From positions 744,001-808,000 of the forward strand of contig RBKR01000017.1 of the NCBI GenBank assembly GCA_004835665.1: a stretch of DNA of 64,000 nt, written 5' to 3'. This DNA is from Phoma sp. XZ068 (taxonomy: Eukaryota > Ascomycota > Dothideomycetes > Pleosporales > Didymellaceae). The notes beneath the pieces were generated by a model. It saw nothing but the letters and a program-made list of their open reading frames with translations, searched no databases and had not been told where the DNA came from. Both the position numbers and the translations under genes were made by a program. The stretch's first letter is position 1, and the number at the start of each line of letters is the position of its first letter. Shown piece by piece: positions 22,449-35,258 of this stretch.

Positions 22449-23322
22449 CTAGCAGGACTTGATGGCCGAGGCGGTGTACTTGCAGTTGTTGGAGGGGCCC
22501 TTGGAGACGGACTTGGGCTCGTTTCCGGGGGTGGTGCCCTTGAACTCCTCGCAGATGGCCTTGACGGAAGAAGCGCAGGTGGAAGAGATGGTAGCGGTGC
22601 CGCCAAAGTTGGGGTTGATACCGGCGAGGAGCTTGCCAGAGTAGGCCTGAGGTTGTTGTTAGATGATGTTTGCTACTGGCAGTGAGGAGCTGAGCTTACC
22701 TTGACGTTCTTGATGACGACACTGCGAGAGACAGAGTTCTTGCAGTTACCGCAAGCACGGTAGAGCTTGCCGAAGTCGGCAACCTGGAAACCGTCGATGG
22801 TGACAGTGCCCTTACCGTTGTGCTGGACAACCTTGTCGGAGGCAGACTGAGCACCGCCACCCTTGACGAGGGCGTTACCGTCACCCTTCAGGGAAAGAGC
22901 GTCCTCGCAGACGTCAACCCACCAGACGTTCTCGATGGTGCAAGAGCCCTTGCAGTGGACACCCTCGATCTGGTCTGTAGACTATTAGCATATCAATTGA
23001 TACCTCGAGTGCAGTGTTATTTACCCTTTCCAATGATGGCGTTCTTGAGGGTACCACCGTTCTCGATGATGAAGACGGCGTCAGCGTCGCCACCCTCAGC
23101 CTGACCAGTGCAGGAAACACCACGGCCGTAGGTCTTGAGACCACCGTCGAAGGTGCCGGAGACGGTCTGGGCCTTCTTGAGGGTAACGGAGCCCTTGGAG
23201 GAGGGAATGGGAACGCTAGCACGCTTCTGCATGGCGAAAGCCTCAGCAGGGGCGGCGGCGGCGGGGCCAGCAGCAATGGGGGCCACGAAGGCGGCGATAG
23301 CGGCGACGATGGTGAACTTCAT
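22449..23322 (-). CDS. secreted pectate lyase, family PL3 (copy 1)
   Basis: Three exons read 23322-23025, 22974-22700 and 22646-22449, giving 256 residues, in phase throughout. The signal peptide (MKFTIVAAIAAFVAPIAAG) and short propeptide end at a Kex2-like KR before ASVP. PL3 hallmarks are all present: the conserved VHCKGSCTIENVWWVDVCEDA-type block (residues about 104-124), GNCKNS, and many Cys residues ending in SAIKSC. The enzyme cleaves de-esterified homogalacturonan by calcium-dependent beta-elimination, outside the cell. The exon pattern differs from that of the second PL3 gene at 43658-44466, which has one intron. A TATAAA on the minus strand lies 167 bp upstream. Confidence 0.93.
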
Positions 23323-26300
23323 TTTGTCGGTTGGTTGGTGGTACTTTGAAAGTAAAAGTAGAACTTGTTGTTAAGTATGTAGCGAGAATTGAAGTAGTGA
23401 GCGTGTAAAGAGAGTGGGTTGCTTCAAGCAAACGAAAGACTGTAGTAAGAGAATGAACTGCCCTTCTAACGATGTGGACATCATGACCTTTATACGAGGT
23501 CTCGCTGTAATTCTCCCGAAGCTCCTCGATCTCTGGAGGCTTGTGCGAGCGGTAGACTAGCGCTCCATGCGGAGTGACATGCCGGCGCTACAGCGCGGAA
23601 AGGTTCTGCAGGTCATGGCTGAAAGCATGAAACACCCGCATTCGGTGTGCAAAAAAAGCGATACCGAGGGCGGTGTGATCGCCGACTCTTCTTTCTGTCT
23701 GGCCTGGCGGGACGTTTCTCCTTGGTCATTTCCTCGCCTGTGTTGCCAAGAGCTCTAGGAATTGTGTGTCCGTTGTCATGATGCTTCATTTTCGCCTATC
23801 GTTTCGATCAGACAACCTGAAAACAATAAGGTTGGCGATTGTTTCAAGAAACTGATTCCGCCAATTGAAACAAATTGCGAGAGCATCTTCAATGCGCTGC
23901 ACTATGCGCAGCATATGTCAAGCCATCTTGGCATGTTTCGCAAAAAGCTTGGCTCAGTTCGTTTCCAACGGCTTCCTCGATAGCTGTCGGCTGTGGCCAC
24001 ACGCATATGTGGGTAAACATGGGGAATTCCGAGATACGGTATTTCGTAGTAGCGGCTTGTGTTGTGTCACTTCATACATAGATTGAAACAGTGGGGTACA
24101 TATGATCTGATACCTCCCAATTCTCCTAGCTCTTGCGGCGAATATTGACTGACCCACAAGTATACCGCTGCCGGAGGTTCTCGAAAAGGAGGATCGGATC
24201 GCCTGAGTCGAGGCACGATCTGTGACGGGAAGAGGACCAGGATGGAAGAGAGCCCTGAAAACCGCCTCAAGAGCTCAATTTTAATCTTGTTTACTTGAAC
24301 TTGCGAGAATACCTAAGTATTGGGTCATTCAGTCGCACGAAGTAGATTAAGTCATTGAAGCCATGGTGGTGGCTTTTCACGAGTTTCGATTTGAATGCAG
24401 GCGATATCTGGGTTGCAGGTGTGTACGAGAGTATGGAATGATAAGCTATGTGCAAGGTCACGGGGGTGGAGATTGCTGTGTTGGTGAGGAGGCCAGATGT
24501 GTGACTGCCAAGCACTTCCCAAGCTTGGCAGAAACGCACGAGTCATCAACCAACCTCGTAAGCCTTGCCCTTTCATCTAACTACTGACCGTGAATAGAAT
24601 CGGCTTCATCCACACCGGGTTGAAGTCGAAGAAACCGGCTGTTTGCCCTGGACAGTGTGGGAAATGCGCATATTTCTCCTGAAAGCTCTGCGGCTTTCGC
24701 GTTTACTTACCAGCGTGCGAACTTCCTGGGACAGTCACCTTCGGCAGCGCTTGGTGGGGTGATGGCTTTGGGCAGCCGCCTACTCCCTGTAGAACCTCTG
24801 AACTCGGCCAAAATCACTCCTTTACCCAATTGGCGAACATTGCAAGAGCCAGTGGGTCCTTCTAGACGCTCGATCACTTCACCTCCACATGGTAAGCACT
24901 TGGGCATTATCGGAAGTGGGAGCTGCATCGGAAGAAGGGAGCCCTGCACAAGATGCTAGATTAGCGCCACCGTCATCTCTGTCCCACAGCTGGCTGGGCA
25001 CAATTTCGAGTGTCTCATCCAGACCGATCGCACACTCGAGTAATCTTCGAGCGACGAGATTGAGGATTGCCACGACAGTATCATGCCAACAGCGGAAACA
25101 ACATGGGACAAACCTCATTTCTCACTGGGAGGCCCAGGCCGCTAGCATCGTCGACGAGGGTATACCCGTCGCAGCGGTCGTCACCGTGCTTCCACTCGTC
25201 CCTTCAGGCGAGTCAGCCACTGCAATGGGCAGATACGGTTTGCGTAGAAACATGGGCGGAACGTCAATGCATACGGCATTTGGTCTGCCGGGAGTTGGCC
25301 ATGAAGCTGCCGTCAGGTTCAGTGCACGTTCATCGACGAAACCGATGGGTAAATTTCGAGTATAATGATGGTAAGGATATACTGTTATGCTCGAGACACT
25401 GATTTGGAATGTCTGTGTCGTGTGCCATTTGTACAATCCCATTGCATTAGTATGCGCTTGTTCATCGACGCCGTCACCTGGCCGAGTTCGAATTGCTCTT
25501 TGATTCGAGATTTGTCTGGCACACCGCCTGTTTCTGGGCGACAGTTGTGTTCTCACATGTTGGATCTGAGATGTGAGCCGAGAAGGGAAGCTAGCCCAGC
25601 AACATACCTTTGCGTAGTCCGAATTTTACGCAATTGCGGTCAAAAACCTTGAGTCTGTCAGTCAAATTGGCTCGTCCCGGCTGGTTCAGTCCGACTCGAT
25701 GACAGGCCAGTGTGTTAACTGAGTTGAGTGGATCGTCTGCACTTTCATAGTATTTGTCACGGATGACTACATCTACACGTGGCATGTCAGCGATGCCCTG
25801 ACGAACCAGTCAATACTGGTCAAAACTGGTCCAGTTACTCTGCAGCTTACTTTGCCGTATTCCTCATTCCTGGGACGAAGTTCTGGCAGACTATGACGTT
25901 GCTTCAGCCATTGAGGTACTCACGCATGTATATAGAATGGCAGAATACCTCAGAAGCCAGCTGGTTACCCACCCATACCTGTCCTTACACCTAGCTTGTA
26001 TCTAACCTTCGTGATCATTTCAGGTGTCAGTTGATGGCTGCCACATAGAAGTAGAACGTCCCGCAACTTGTAAAAGTACGAACTTTTCAAGCCGGTCAAG
26101 ATGTTAGAATGCGAGGCCATAAGACATCTATCCCGATTATCAAATCATGGCGAGGCTGAGGCGGATGCGGTGCGGAATGCATGGGTCGAATGGTGACGCA
26201 ATTCCAAATAATTGTCAAAGCTCCTTCCCCGCCACTGGGAGCTATGCGCCACCATCATCAGCATTATTTGCAGCTCGCCGGCTAAGCCACGAGTGCACAG

Positions 26301-26327
26301 CACTGCTCAAACACATAAACTGACCTT
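23323..26327. other. gene-poor interval, 3.0 kb
   Basis: The left part is the pectate lyase promoter, with TATAAA on the minus strand at 23494-23489. The centre holds minus-strand frames at 24707-24949, 24879-25118 and 25122-25556. Their translations look less random than most, but they could not be joined with good splice phase. No family was recognised and nothing is called as a gene. Confidence 0.4.
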
Positions 26328-26994
26328 ATGCGCTTCCCATCAATCCCTCAATTCGTCCGCGCTTTCCACACCATCAGCAGCACAACAAGCGCATTTATCC
26401 GCACGAACCCGGCAGGCACCCTCGGCCGCGCCTTCTACAACAGCCCCCAGCGCGTCACGATCCAGCGATCTATGCCCAACATCCCCTTCTTCGGCGCACT
26501 CTTTGGCTCCTCCAGCAAAATGGCAGACAACACAAACTACCCCGTATCGAAGCCCGATGGCGAGTGGCAGGCACAGCTTTCGCCCGGTACGTCTTCGCAG
26601 CCATGTCTCCATCATGCATGTAACTAACGCCCCCGCAGAGCAATTCCGCATCCTCCGCAAGAAGGGCACCGAAATGCCAGGCTCCAGCAAGTACGACAAG
26701 CACTACCCCGACGCCGGCGTCTACAGCTGCTCCGGCTGCAACGCGCCTCTCTACAAGGCCAACCACAAGTTCGACTCTGGCTGTGGCTGGCCGGCTTTTT
26801 GGGATGCCTTCCCAGATGCTGTCGGACAGAGGCCTGATCCTGGTCTGGGCATGATGAGGACTGAGATTGTGTGCAATAACTGTGGAGGGCATTTGGGGCA
26901 CATTTTCAAGGGCGAGAGGTTTGGGAATCCAAAGGACGAGAGGCACTGTGTAAATGGTGTGTCGATTAACTTCTCGCCGGAGGAGTCTAAGTAG
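26328..26994 (+). CDS. msrB: peptide-methionine (R)-S-oxide reductase, probably mitochondrial
   Basis: Two exons (26328-26586 and 26639-26994) give 204 residues, with the junction LSPE|QFRIL in phase. MsrB reduces methionine-R-sulfoxide in proteins using a Cys nucleophile. The domain starts near residue 79 (EWQAQLSPEQF). Two zinc-binding pairs are seen, CSGC (117, 120) and CNNC (165, 168). GCGWPAF holds Cys135, a candidate resolving Cys. The catalytic Cys190 lies in RHCVNGVSINF. The N-terminal 48 residues are rich in Arg/Ser/Thr, nearly free of acidic residues and look like a mitochondrial presequence. Internal Met49 (MPNIPFFG) or Met65 could start a cytosolic form. The start at 26328 is the first ATG in frame. 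Confidence 0.93.
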
Positions 26995-27434
26995 AGGATT
27001 GGAGGCAGGTTGTATGTAATGAATGTATGAGTGAATGAATGAGATTAAGACATCGCACATGAGTCGCCCAAAGAACGACGCCGCTGCACCTGCTGGCTGC
27101 TGTGACCACCTGTTTCGTGCTTGCCTCACTGATACCCTTTTTCTTTCATCACAACCTAAACACCAACACTCAACAACAGTACTATCAAGCAGCCGTATCA
27201 CTACCCTGCGCACATTCGTTGCGGTGGCAATAACCGGCGGCCTGCTCAACACTCGTCGCCAATAAGCGCCGCGGATATAACATTACACGGCCGCAGAACG
27301 ACGGCGTGCATTAGTTCAGACCGATAAAACCGGAGTCATAGTGTTCGCCGACCAACATGTCGCGTGCCTCTCTTTCTACTCGCAATACTCGCTGGATGAC
27401 CAGAGCTGCTTCAGACTAGGAGCTTCGCACGCTG
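26995..27434. other. intergenic region
   Basis: 440 bp between two plus-strand genes. The first bases hold a run of AATG-like units (about 27017-27042), probably in the msrB 3' UTR. No gene is visible. Confidence 0.5.
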
Positions 27435-29436
27435 ATGAGCACAAATTCGGACCGTGAACCCAGCGTCGTTGCTGCGTCCGGGAATATTTCCGCGCAACCA
27501 CCTCGGAACCGCGAGACATCCAACCCCGAAAACTCCGACATCTTCACCAGTGATTACGATTTGTCGTCAGACGAAGACAAGAGCAATGAAGACCACAGGC
27601 GCAGTCTCCTGCCCGCAAAGCGACCTCGAGCACAACGCCAGCTCTCGATAGACACGAGCGTTCGCGCCGGGACAGCTTTTCCGCAAAATGACGAAACCGA
27701 GCAAACAGAAGCCGCGAATGAGAAACCAATATCATGGCGCTCACTCCCTCGCAAAGACCAGCTCTTCGTCATCACTCTGGCACGACTGTCAGAGCCATTG
27801 ACTCAAACGTCGCTTGGATCCTACCTCTTCTACCAGCTCCAGTCATTCGATAAGACCCTGCCTGATGCCACAATCTCTTATCAAGCCGGTATCATCCAGG
27901 CCGCCTTTCCATTCGCGCAGTTTCTGACGGCTATGTTCTGGGGCCGCGTTGCAGACTCTGAGTATGGCGGACGAAAACGAGTTATTTACCTTGGCCTGCT
28001 TGGGACAATGTGCAGCATAATTGGCTTTGGCTTTTCGCACAGTTTTCCCATGGCAGTAGCTTTCAGATGTCTGGGTGGTGTGCTGAACGGCAATATCGGA
28101 GTCATGAGGACAATGATCAGTGAGATCATCAAGGAGAAGAAGTATCAGAGCAGAGCCTTCCTGATTCTGCCCATGACCTTCAACATCGGTGTTATCGTTG
28201 GGCCGATCCTTGGTATGTGCTGCGCGGAGTATCCATTTCTGACTTTTATTGACATTACTAGGTGGTATCCTGGCAGACCCAGTCGGTAGCTATCCCTCTG
28301 TATTTGGGCCTGGCTCACTCTTTGGTGGCAAGGACGGTGTTTACTGGATGAAGCGATGGCCGTATGCGATGCCAAACATCATGAGCGCGTGCTTTCTTCT
28401 GTTCTCTGCATTGGCTGTCATCTTCTTCCTCGAAGAGACAAATGAGCTCTGCAAGGACAAGCCGGACCCGGGCTTACGCATAGGCAAGATGATACGCCAC
28501 CACCTTCTTCGCCAGAACATAGCAACGGAGTCTGGGTACTCCGTCGTTCCAGGTGATGAATTTGATGCTTCACACAGTCTCGAGCTTCAGCCAACTCCCA
28601 CATCAGCCCATCCGGACGCTCCCACATCAAGCGACAAGAACAACAACGAGCTTCGTCAAAAGCTACCCTTCCGCCGCATCTGGACTCGAAACCTCCTCCT
28701 CACTTTGCTTGCACACGGCCTCATGGCCATGCATGTGGGTGGTTTCAACTCACTCTGGTTCATCTATCTCTCAACACCGCGCTTCGATCCTGCGAACCCG
28801 CATCCTCCTGGTTACAAACCACATGGTTTCATTCACTTCACCGGCGGTCTAGCGCTGCCACCAGCGCGCATAGGAGTCGCATTGGCTATCCTAGGAGGGA
28901 TAGGTATAACATTGCAGTTGTTTTTGTATCCGAAACTCTCGCACCGACTCGGAACAGCGAAAAGCTACCGCATCTTTTTGGCGCTCTTCCCGGTAACATA
29001 TGCCCTTGCCCCGTTCTTGAGCCGTGTCCCGAGTTGGAGCAAGCCGCCAGCTGGTGCCAGTGGACCTTATGTGTGGATTGTCATGATCGGCGTTCTCTTC
29101 ATCCAAGTTTTGGCTCGTACCTTCGCATTGCCATGCACCACTATTTTAGTAAACAACGTTAGTCCGCATCCTTCGGTGCTGGGTACGGTGCATGGCATCG
29201 GACAGTCCGTCTCAAGTCTCACAAGGACCATCGGGCCTATCATGTTCTCCTGGGTGTTTGGAAAGGGACTGAACATAGGAGTTGTCGGGCTTGGATGGTG
29301 GCTCATGGCAGCTGTTGCAACTGTTGGGTTCGTAGCTGCGCAATGGGTACGAGAAGGCGACGGTCACGAGATTCTGCTTGAGGGCGAGGTAAGAGGAAAG
29401 GATGGGGAGGTCAGGAGAATTGACCAAGTAACTTGA
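27435..29436 (+). CDS. MFS transporter (DHA1 / ZIFL-like)
   Basis: Two exons (27435-28212 and 28262-29436; 49-nt intron, phase kept in GPIL|GGIL) give 650 residues. An acidic, Ser-rich cytosolic N-terminus of about 100 residues (YDLSSDEDKSNED) precedes the first span (LFVITLARLSEPLTQTSLG). MFS motif A appears as MFWGRVADSEYGGRKRV. PMTFNIGVIVGPILGG matches the span-5 drug:H+ antiporter pattern. A central loop of about 100 residues separates the two six-span halves. The layout matches the fungal family of YCR023C-like/zinc-induced-facilitator-like carriers. The substrate is unknown. The first ATG is used as the start. Confidence 0.87.
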
Positions 29437-30022
29437 AAGTAATCCATTGTGTTCCTCAACACCAACCGCGCAACCCACCGATTTCGTCGCGTTCTTTGAC
29501 GATGGCCACAAGTAATTGGTTTGCATAAACTGGAAAACATCGCCGCAAAAAACTCACTCCACACAAGAAGACGCAGGTACCCAATTTTACATGTGTAAGG
29601 ATTGCAATTTGCGAAGTGTACTGGTCAAGCCCACGTGTGCACCAACACTCAGATTCATACGCTGCGGAAGGCCGGGTACAATGCAGCCAAGCGAGCCAAG
29701 AACCGTTCGCTACTCTTGACCTCACCTCCATGTGGACCAAAACGGAAGCTGGGATCCTTCAAAACGGGAAGTCGGAACGACATGGAATTGTCGTCCACAC
29801 ATGATGCACTTCATAGACACGTTCGCACAGGACAATCTTGCAATGCGGGTCGCACAAGGTTATCATGAGAAATGAGCAGGTTGGTAAATATTGGCATGCA
29901 AAGAACGATAATTGCAAGATCAGGGGAAACCTTGTTGTATACAAGATAATGTATAAAGGCACTTTGTGCGTTGAATTGAGACGGCAGCTCCTACAAACCT
30001 ACTCGTGGATCTCAACGACAAG
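29437..30022. other. intergenic region upstream of alkaline phosphatase
   Basis: 586 bp. Contains CACGTG at 29632-29637 and TATAAA at 29952-29957 (71 bp upstream of the phosphatase ATG). No supported open frame. Confidence 0.5.
29952..29957 (+). promoter_or_regulatory. TATA element of the alkaline phosphatase gene
   Basis: TATAAA lies 71 bp upstream of the ATG at 30023. A CACGTG hexamer (29632-29637), the core recognised by Pho4/NUC-1 phosphate regulators, lies about 390 bp upstream. Its role is inference. Confidence 0.4.
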
Positions 30023-31614
30023 ATGAAGTACGCTCTGTCGCTCACCATCGCCGGAGCGCTTCTTGCACAAGGAGCGTCCGCGCTCTGGCTCCTGCCTACG
30101 GCACGTAACTTCATCTACATCGTCCCTGATGGTTATGGCCCGGCCTCGCAGACTATGGCGCGAGACTACGTTTCTCTGCTCCAGAATGGCGAGAACCCGA
30201 AGGCGCCCGTCTCGATCCAGCTTCCTGCTGATCAGATGGTTATTGGCAATGTTAGGACACAAGCGAGTAACAACCTGATTACGGATTCGGCGGCCAGTGC
30301 AACGGCGTTTGGGTGCGGTGTCAAGACGTACAACAACGGTAAATTAATGTATTATTCCACTCAGAATACAGCGACTAATGCGCATCTGTAGCGATCGCGG
30401 TAGACGATGACGGTCAGCCCGTAGGCTCAATTCTCGAAGCCGCCAAGATGGAAGGCTTCAAGACTGGCCTCGTCGTAACATCGACCATTAACCACGCCAC
30501 TCCTGCTTGCTACGCGGCTCACGTTGCCGATCGTAACTCGTATGAGAAGATTGCTGAGCATGAGATTGGGTACTCGCACCCTCTTGGTCCGCAGGTCGAT
30601 ATCCTCCTGGGTGGAGGACGCTGCTACTTCAAGCCCAAGTCTGATCCTACGTCCTGCCGCAAAGATGATATTGATCTTTTCGGTTACGCTAAGGAGAAGG
30701 GCTACCGCGTTATGCAGGACCGCAAGGCGTTTGATGAGTTGAAGAAGGGGACTTCGAAGGCGGCTGACCTACCCTACATTGGATTGTTCAACGACGGTTA
30801 GTATTCTTTGAATTGTTTGAAGCCAGCAATTGACGGTTTTCCAGATCAGATGATGTACGAAATCGACCGCCAGCAGAACCCTGAGCAAGAGCCAAGTCTG
30901 CTGGAGATGGTGGAAACCGCTCTCACATCCCTGGACCGCGCAACCAAGTGGAACTTCAAAGGATATTTTTTGATGGTTGAAGCGAGTAGAATTGACCATG
31001 CAGGCCATGCGAACGATCCCGTCGGTCACCTGCACGACACAATCATGTACAACGACGTGATGAAATTTGTCCGCGAATGGATCGACAAACACCCGGACAC
31101 CATGATGCTCTCAGCCGCCGACCACGAATGCGGCGGCCTAACACTCAACGGCTTCAACCCTCTCCCCCTCAAGGGCGCAAGCATGACCACCGAGCGCGCC
31201 GAATCCCTCTGGAAATCCTACAATGGCACCGACAGACGCGCCTACCTGAAAAACACCATCCTCCCCGCCTACGCCCTCGGCGACCTCCCAGACTCCGACA
31301 TCGACGCTATCATCAAAAACAACAAGCTCGGCTCTGACCTGTCGTCCCGCCTCAGCAAGAAAGCCGGTGTCAATTGGTCCACGGGCGGCCACACGGCGAG
31401 CGATATCACGCTCTTTGGGTACGGGGCTGGATGGCGCGGAGGGAATCTCAGAGCCGATATGGCGGGCAATTGGGATAATACGCAGTTGCCTGGATATATT
31501 GAGGGCGTGCTGAAAGTCAAGATGAGTAAAGTTACGGAGAAGTTGAGGAAGGCGGGGAGTGCGTGGGTGGGGAAGAGGGATTTGAATAGTCATGGGCATT
31601 TACATGAGCACTAA
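30023..31614 (+). CDS. secreted alkaline phosphatase
   Basis: Three exons (30023-30338, 30392-30796, 30845-31614) give 496 residues. Junctions are in phase: NN|AIAV and ND|DQMMYEID. A signal peptide (MKYALSLTIAGALLAQGASA) replaces the cytosolic-plus-anchor start of vacuolar Pho8-type enzymes. Metal-binding and catalytic motifs are complete: IVPDGYGPAS, TDSAASATAFG with the phosphorylated Ser at 89, NHATPACYAAH, VEASRIDHAGHAND, SAADHECGGLT and STGGHTASD. The enzyme hydrolyses phosphate monoesters at alkaline pH with two zinc ions and one magnesium ion. Secretion is inferred from the N-terminus and the lack of an evident membrane anchor. Together with the 5'-nucleotidase at the left end it could release phosphate outside the cell. 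Confidence 0.93.
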
Positions 31615-34039
31615 CCGTGGCTGCGGGTGTAATGGGGGTTGAATAGTATAATGTAATTTGTTATTATTTAGATGGCGCTGTGTGGTTGTTTGGTGTTGTG
31701 GCTGCAATTGAAGACTGTGCGTGAAGCGTGTCGATGTAAGTGGTTTTTCTAGTTTCTTCCTTCACTGAGCTTTTTGTTGGCTTCAGTGTGATTCGGCGCA
31801 ACATGAGCGTGCTAACAAGTCCAGCACTGCCGGATTCGGTACTTCGAATACGATTGACTAGCGTGCTGAGACTAAGTCGAGAATGCCAAAAAACAAAAGA
31901 TCAACGAAATTGCTCTTGGGAGTCTGGCCAACTTGCGCTGTCCCGGCCTTAGTGTAAAATCTCGTTTCAAGCTGTATAACTAATGGCTTCAAGATGCAGT
32001 ATCAACGTCAACTAATAAAACACCTACCTGACTGTACGACTTCCGACGTACCTTCACAACACGCTGCAGCCTTCCAATCCTACTAGTTTCGAAGACTGGC
32101 ACAGCAAATACGAGTCGAATTCGCTCCATAACAGCGGGATCCAGTCGTTTGCGTTGCTATCAGTGCCATTCGTAAGATCGACCCAAACCTGAAGCATGGC
32201 TTGCGTGTGTACAATATCAACATTCGTAAATTGACCCAGCCATCGAAGTCATCTCCTGGCGCCGGAGACTGTGACGTTTAGCTCTACGCATTCATGCAAT
32301 GCTGACAGGAGTTTCCGCCCACAGTACCATCTCGTTATCACCTTGCACAATTCTTCTCAAATGAGTAGCCAACGTGTATGTGCGGAGTGCCAGATAATTC
32401 CACTCTGACAGTGGCTCTATGAGGATGCGGATGATGAGATTATCAACATCGCGGACCGAACAAGACTATGCAGCTCGGTGGTATGCAACAGCAAGACGAT
32501 AGATACTTGGTGGGACTAAATACTTCGGTTTTGATGACGAGGGTGATGGTAATGCTGAGAAGGAGGATGTCAAAATGTATCAGTAACCCTGTAACGGTTT
32601 GAAACGGATGATAGCGACAATGATAAGGTACTGATGGATAAGGTTAAAGATTTTGCTTCTTGAATTACTGATAAGAGTGTTAGTGGCGAACAGCACACCT
32701 AGGGTGATAGTATCAAGCCTATAACTTTAATACTGTTGTAAACTCGAGGAGCTTTGCATGGAGATCTAAGTTCTCCCATCGCGGCAATGTCAAATTCTTG
32801 TGATTGTGTACATGCAAGTGCTCTTAATGCTGGATTTGAGGATGAAAGTAGTAATTGTATATGGTAGATCACAACAACAGCTTCATAAAAGCACTTCATT
32901 CGAGCACTGACTCGCTCCGAGCTCTGCATGGCAAACTCTGAAGCCGAGGGGGAGTTTGTCGTGCCCTTCATCGTGAGATGTCGTCTCCGTGGCAAATTCT
33001 ATCCAACTCACAGCACACAGATATCCGAATCCACAACAACCCACTCCATCGTCCCAACATCGCCCTCATCGCCCTCAGGCCCTCCCATTCCCCTGATAAG
33101 CCAAAATCCACCCAACCCTCCACTCCACCCAAGCGTCCGCAGATCTCGCACACCAGGCGCTCGGTCCCCTCCGGGCTTTCCGAACAAAGCCAACCAACCA
33201 GCAGCGCGCCACCACAGCTCTTCGCCACTGTTTCAACGCCGTTTGCTGCCCTGCATGCATCTAGGGCTGAGCTGCCGATCACCCGTTTACGATCGCAACA
33301 GTGGTTCTCCCAGAAACCACAGAATTTAGTGGGACTTCATACCTACAGCACATCCAAGATCGCCATCTGCACGTGAGCACGACGCGTCCATTGCAGCTAA
33401 CAGTCTTGGCACTTGTAGGTCGCGGGCCTGAAACTTGCAATACGAGGCAGACTTTCCTCCCTTCGTGTTCGTGTAGCGGGATGCTTTGGTGGTAGGATGG
33501 GAAGGATTGCGGGGGCGTAAGCAACGGTGCCGATTTTCCAGATTGTACGACTTGCTGCGTGGACGTGAATGGTGCTGCAGACGCAGCCAAGCGGTTTCGT
33601 TCCGCGGGGGTTAAGTGATACCTGCTGTAAGGGGTAGGCATCACAGACAGGCACCCAACAACACCCAGCCGAGTGTTGCACTGGGAACAAACGGCGGAAC
33701 GTGGGACGAGTGGGACTCGAAACGGACGACAAGCGTACAGTATGCGCCGTGTATGAGTGTGTGGCGGGAATCATCAATCGAAGACTCATATTGGGGTATC
33801 AACGCGACGGAGAACCCGGACCTAGACCTAGGTCGAAGCGAATAAGACCAGTAAAACAAACAAATATCCCATCAAAACCCGTTCCCAGAATACAACTGTA
33901 TCGGACCAATGAACGCCGTGACTATGCAAACGCTATGCTATGCTCCAAAATGTCGGTCTTTCTGTTTGCACCTGATTATCGACCTTGTATTCAAATTGCA
34001 CCTCTTCGGGAAATCATTATGCGTGTAATAGTATCGTGC
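31615..34039. other. gene-poor interval, 2.4 kb
   Basis: Stop-rich and AT-richer DNA from about 31950 to 32900, then Pro/Ser-coding frames on both strands (32928-33376) typical of CCX-rich DNA. Nothing could be assigned to a family. Confidence 0.4.
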
Positions 34040-35258
34040 TCAGTGGATGACGTTTTCGTCCTGGTTGAAGACGACGCCTTCCTTCTCCGCGAACAGCTTT
34101 TGGATCGGGTAGGTGATGGCGTTCATGATGTTCTCGCGGTAGTCGAGCTTGACGAGGTGCTTCTCGAACCAGTAGTGGCGGATGAACTTGCCCTGGCAGT
34201 TGCTAACCTCGACGCCGGGGAAGCCGTTGGCCTGCCCGCAGTCGAGCTCCTTGATGTTTTCCTCGTAGTCGTAGCGGATGTACTCGCCGAACGCGGATTG
34301 TTCGTGGAACTTGGGCTGCTTCCACTGCGAGCAGTTGGGGTAGCGGGTGTCATCTGGGCATTCGTGCCACGCCTTCAGAATAGGCATGACTTGCTTGTTG
34401 TTCTGCACAATCATGAAGCCGGTGTTGGTGTATGTGCGGTTGAAGCGGTCGGAGTTGTATTGGGGCTCGTTGGGATCCCATGGGTCCTTCGCCATGACGA
34501 ATGAATGGTGGGGCTCGATATTCCAGTAGTTCATCATCCACTCGATGGGGAGCTGCATGAAGCGGAAAGTGGCATCGGCATCGAGGAAGACAATGAACTT
34601 GTAATTCTTGATCAAGTTGGCCAGCGCAGACGGCTTGATCCAAGTTGCATGACGGTCTTCAAATTCGCTTGCGTGGACGAACTTGTAGTCGTAGCCATGA
34701 ATCTGAGCGTAGGCGTAGTGGGCAAAAACACCACCAGAAACGTGGTTGATGTTGCGCCAATCGTATTCGCCCTTCTCAAACATCTCAGTAGACTTGAGCG
34801 GTCTTGTGTCGAGATCCAGAATCAAGATATCGTGGCCCATGTTCTTTGTGTAGCGCGGGTTCTCGGGAAGCATAATCTTGGTGCCATTGGGCTCGCGGAT
34901 GAAGGGCTCGGACGGCGCGGTCTTGAGCGGCTCGTACAAAATGCGCAGGATATCATTGATGTTTGGCGTTTTTGCATCACTGAAGGTCCTGTCAGTATGG
35001 GTCAGTAGCTATTCACTAGCGCGCAGGTGCATCCGGGCAGAGGCAATCAGGGGCAAAGCGTCCCATTTGCAGCCGGAGGTTCGGAGTATAGTAGGAGGAC
35101 ACGTACATCTCGACGGTTGTCGATCCAGCGCCGTGGGGAAACGGCATCCGGTCGGGGCTCGACCATGCCATGAATCCAAAGATGAAGATCAGGGCGAAGC
35201 CTGCGGTGCATGCCAGCGCAAACATGGGGCTGCGGGCCCCCGTCGAAGGCAGCATCAT
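34040..35258 (-). CDS. Golgi glycosyltransferase, GT34 family (GMA12/MNN10-type)
   Basis: Two exons (35258-35107 and 34988-34040) give 366 residues. The 118-nt intron starts GTACGT and ends CTGACAG. It joins TVEM|TFSDAKTPNIND in phase; the unspliced frame stops at 35016. The protein is a type II membrane protein: a short cytosolic start, a signal anchor (FALACTAGFALIFIFGF) and a lumenal catalytic domain. The donor-binding DxD motif is FLDADATF (Asp187 and Asp189). Other GT34 features are GGVFAHYAYAQIHGYDYKF, NTGFMIVQNN, HEQSAFGEYI and FIRHYWFEKH. Family members add galactose or mannose, as in the alpha-1,6-mannosyltransferase complex (MNN10/MNN11) or S. pombe Gma12. Which sugar is used here is not shown by sequence. 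Confidence 0.9.

Noticed and set aside
23014..23349. Gly-rich 111-codon plus-strand frame
   Set aside because: Antisense of the Ala-rich signal peptide region of PL3 copy 1.
33701..34504. 267-codon plus-strand frame over the glycosyltransferase
   Set aside because: Antisense of GT34; composition is Val/Leu/Asp/Glu-rich low complexity as expected for reverse reading.
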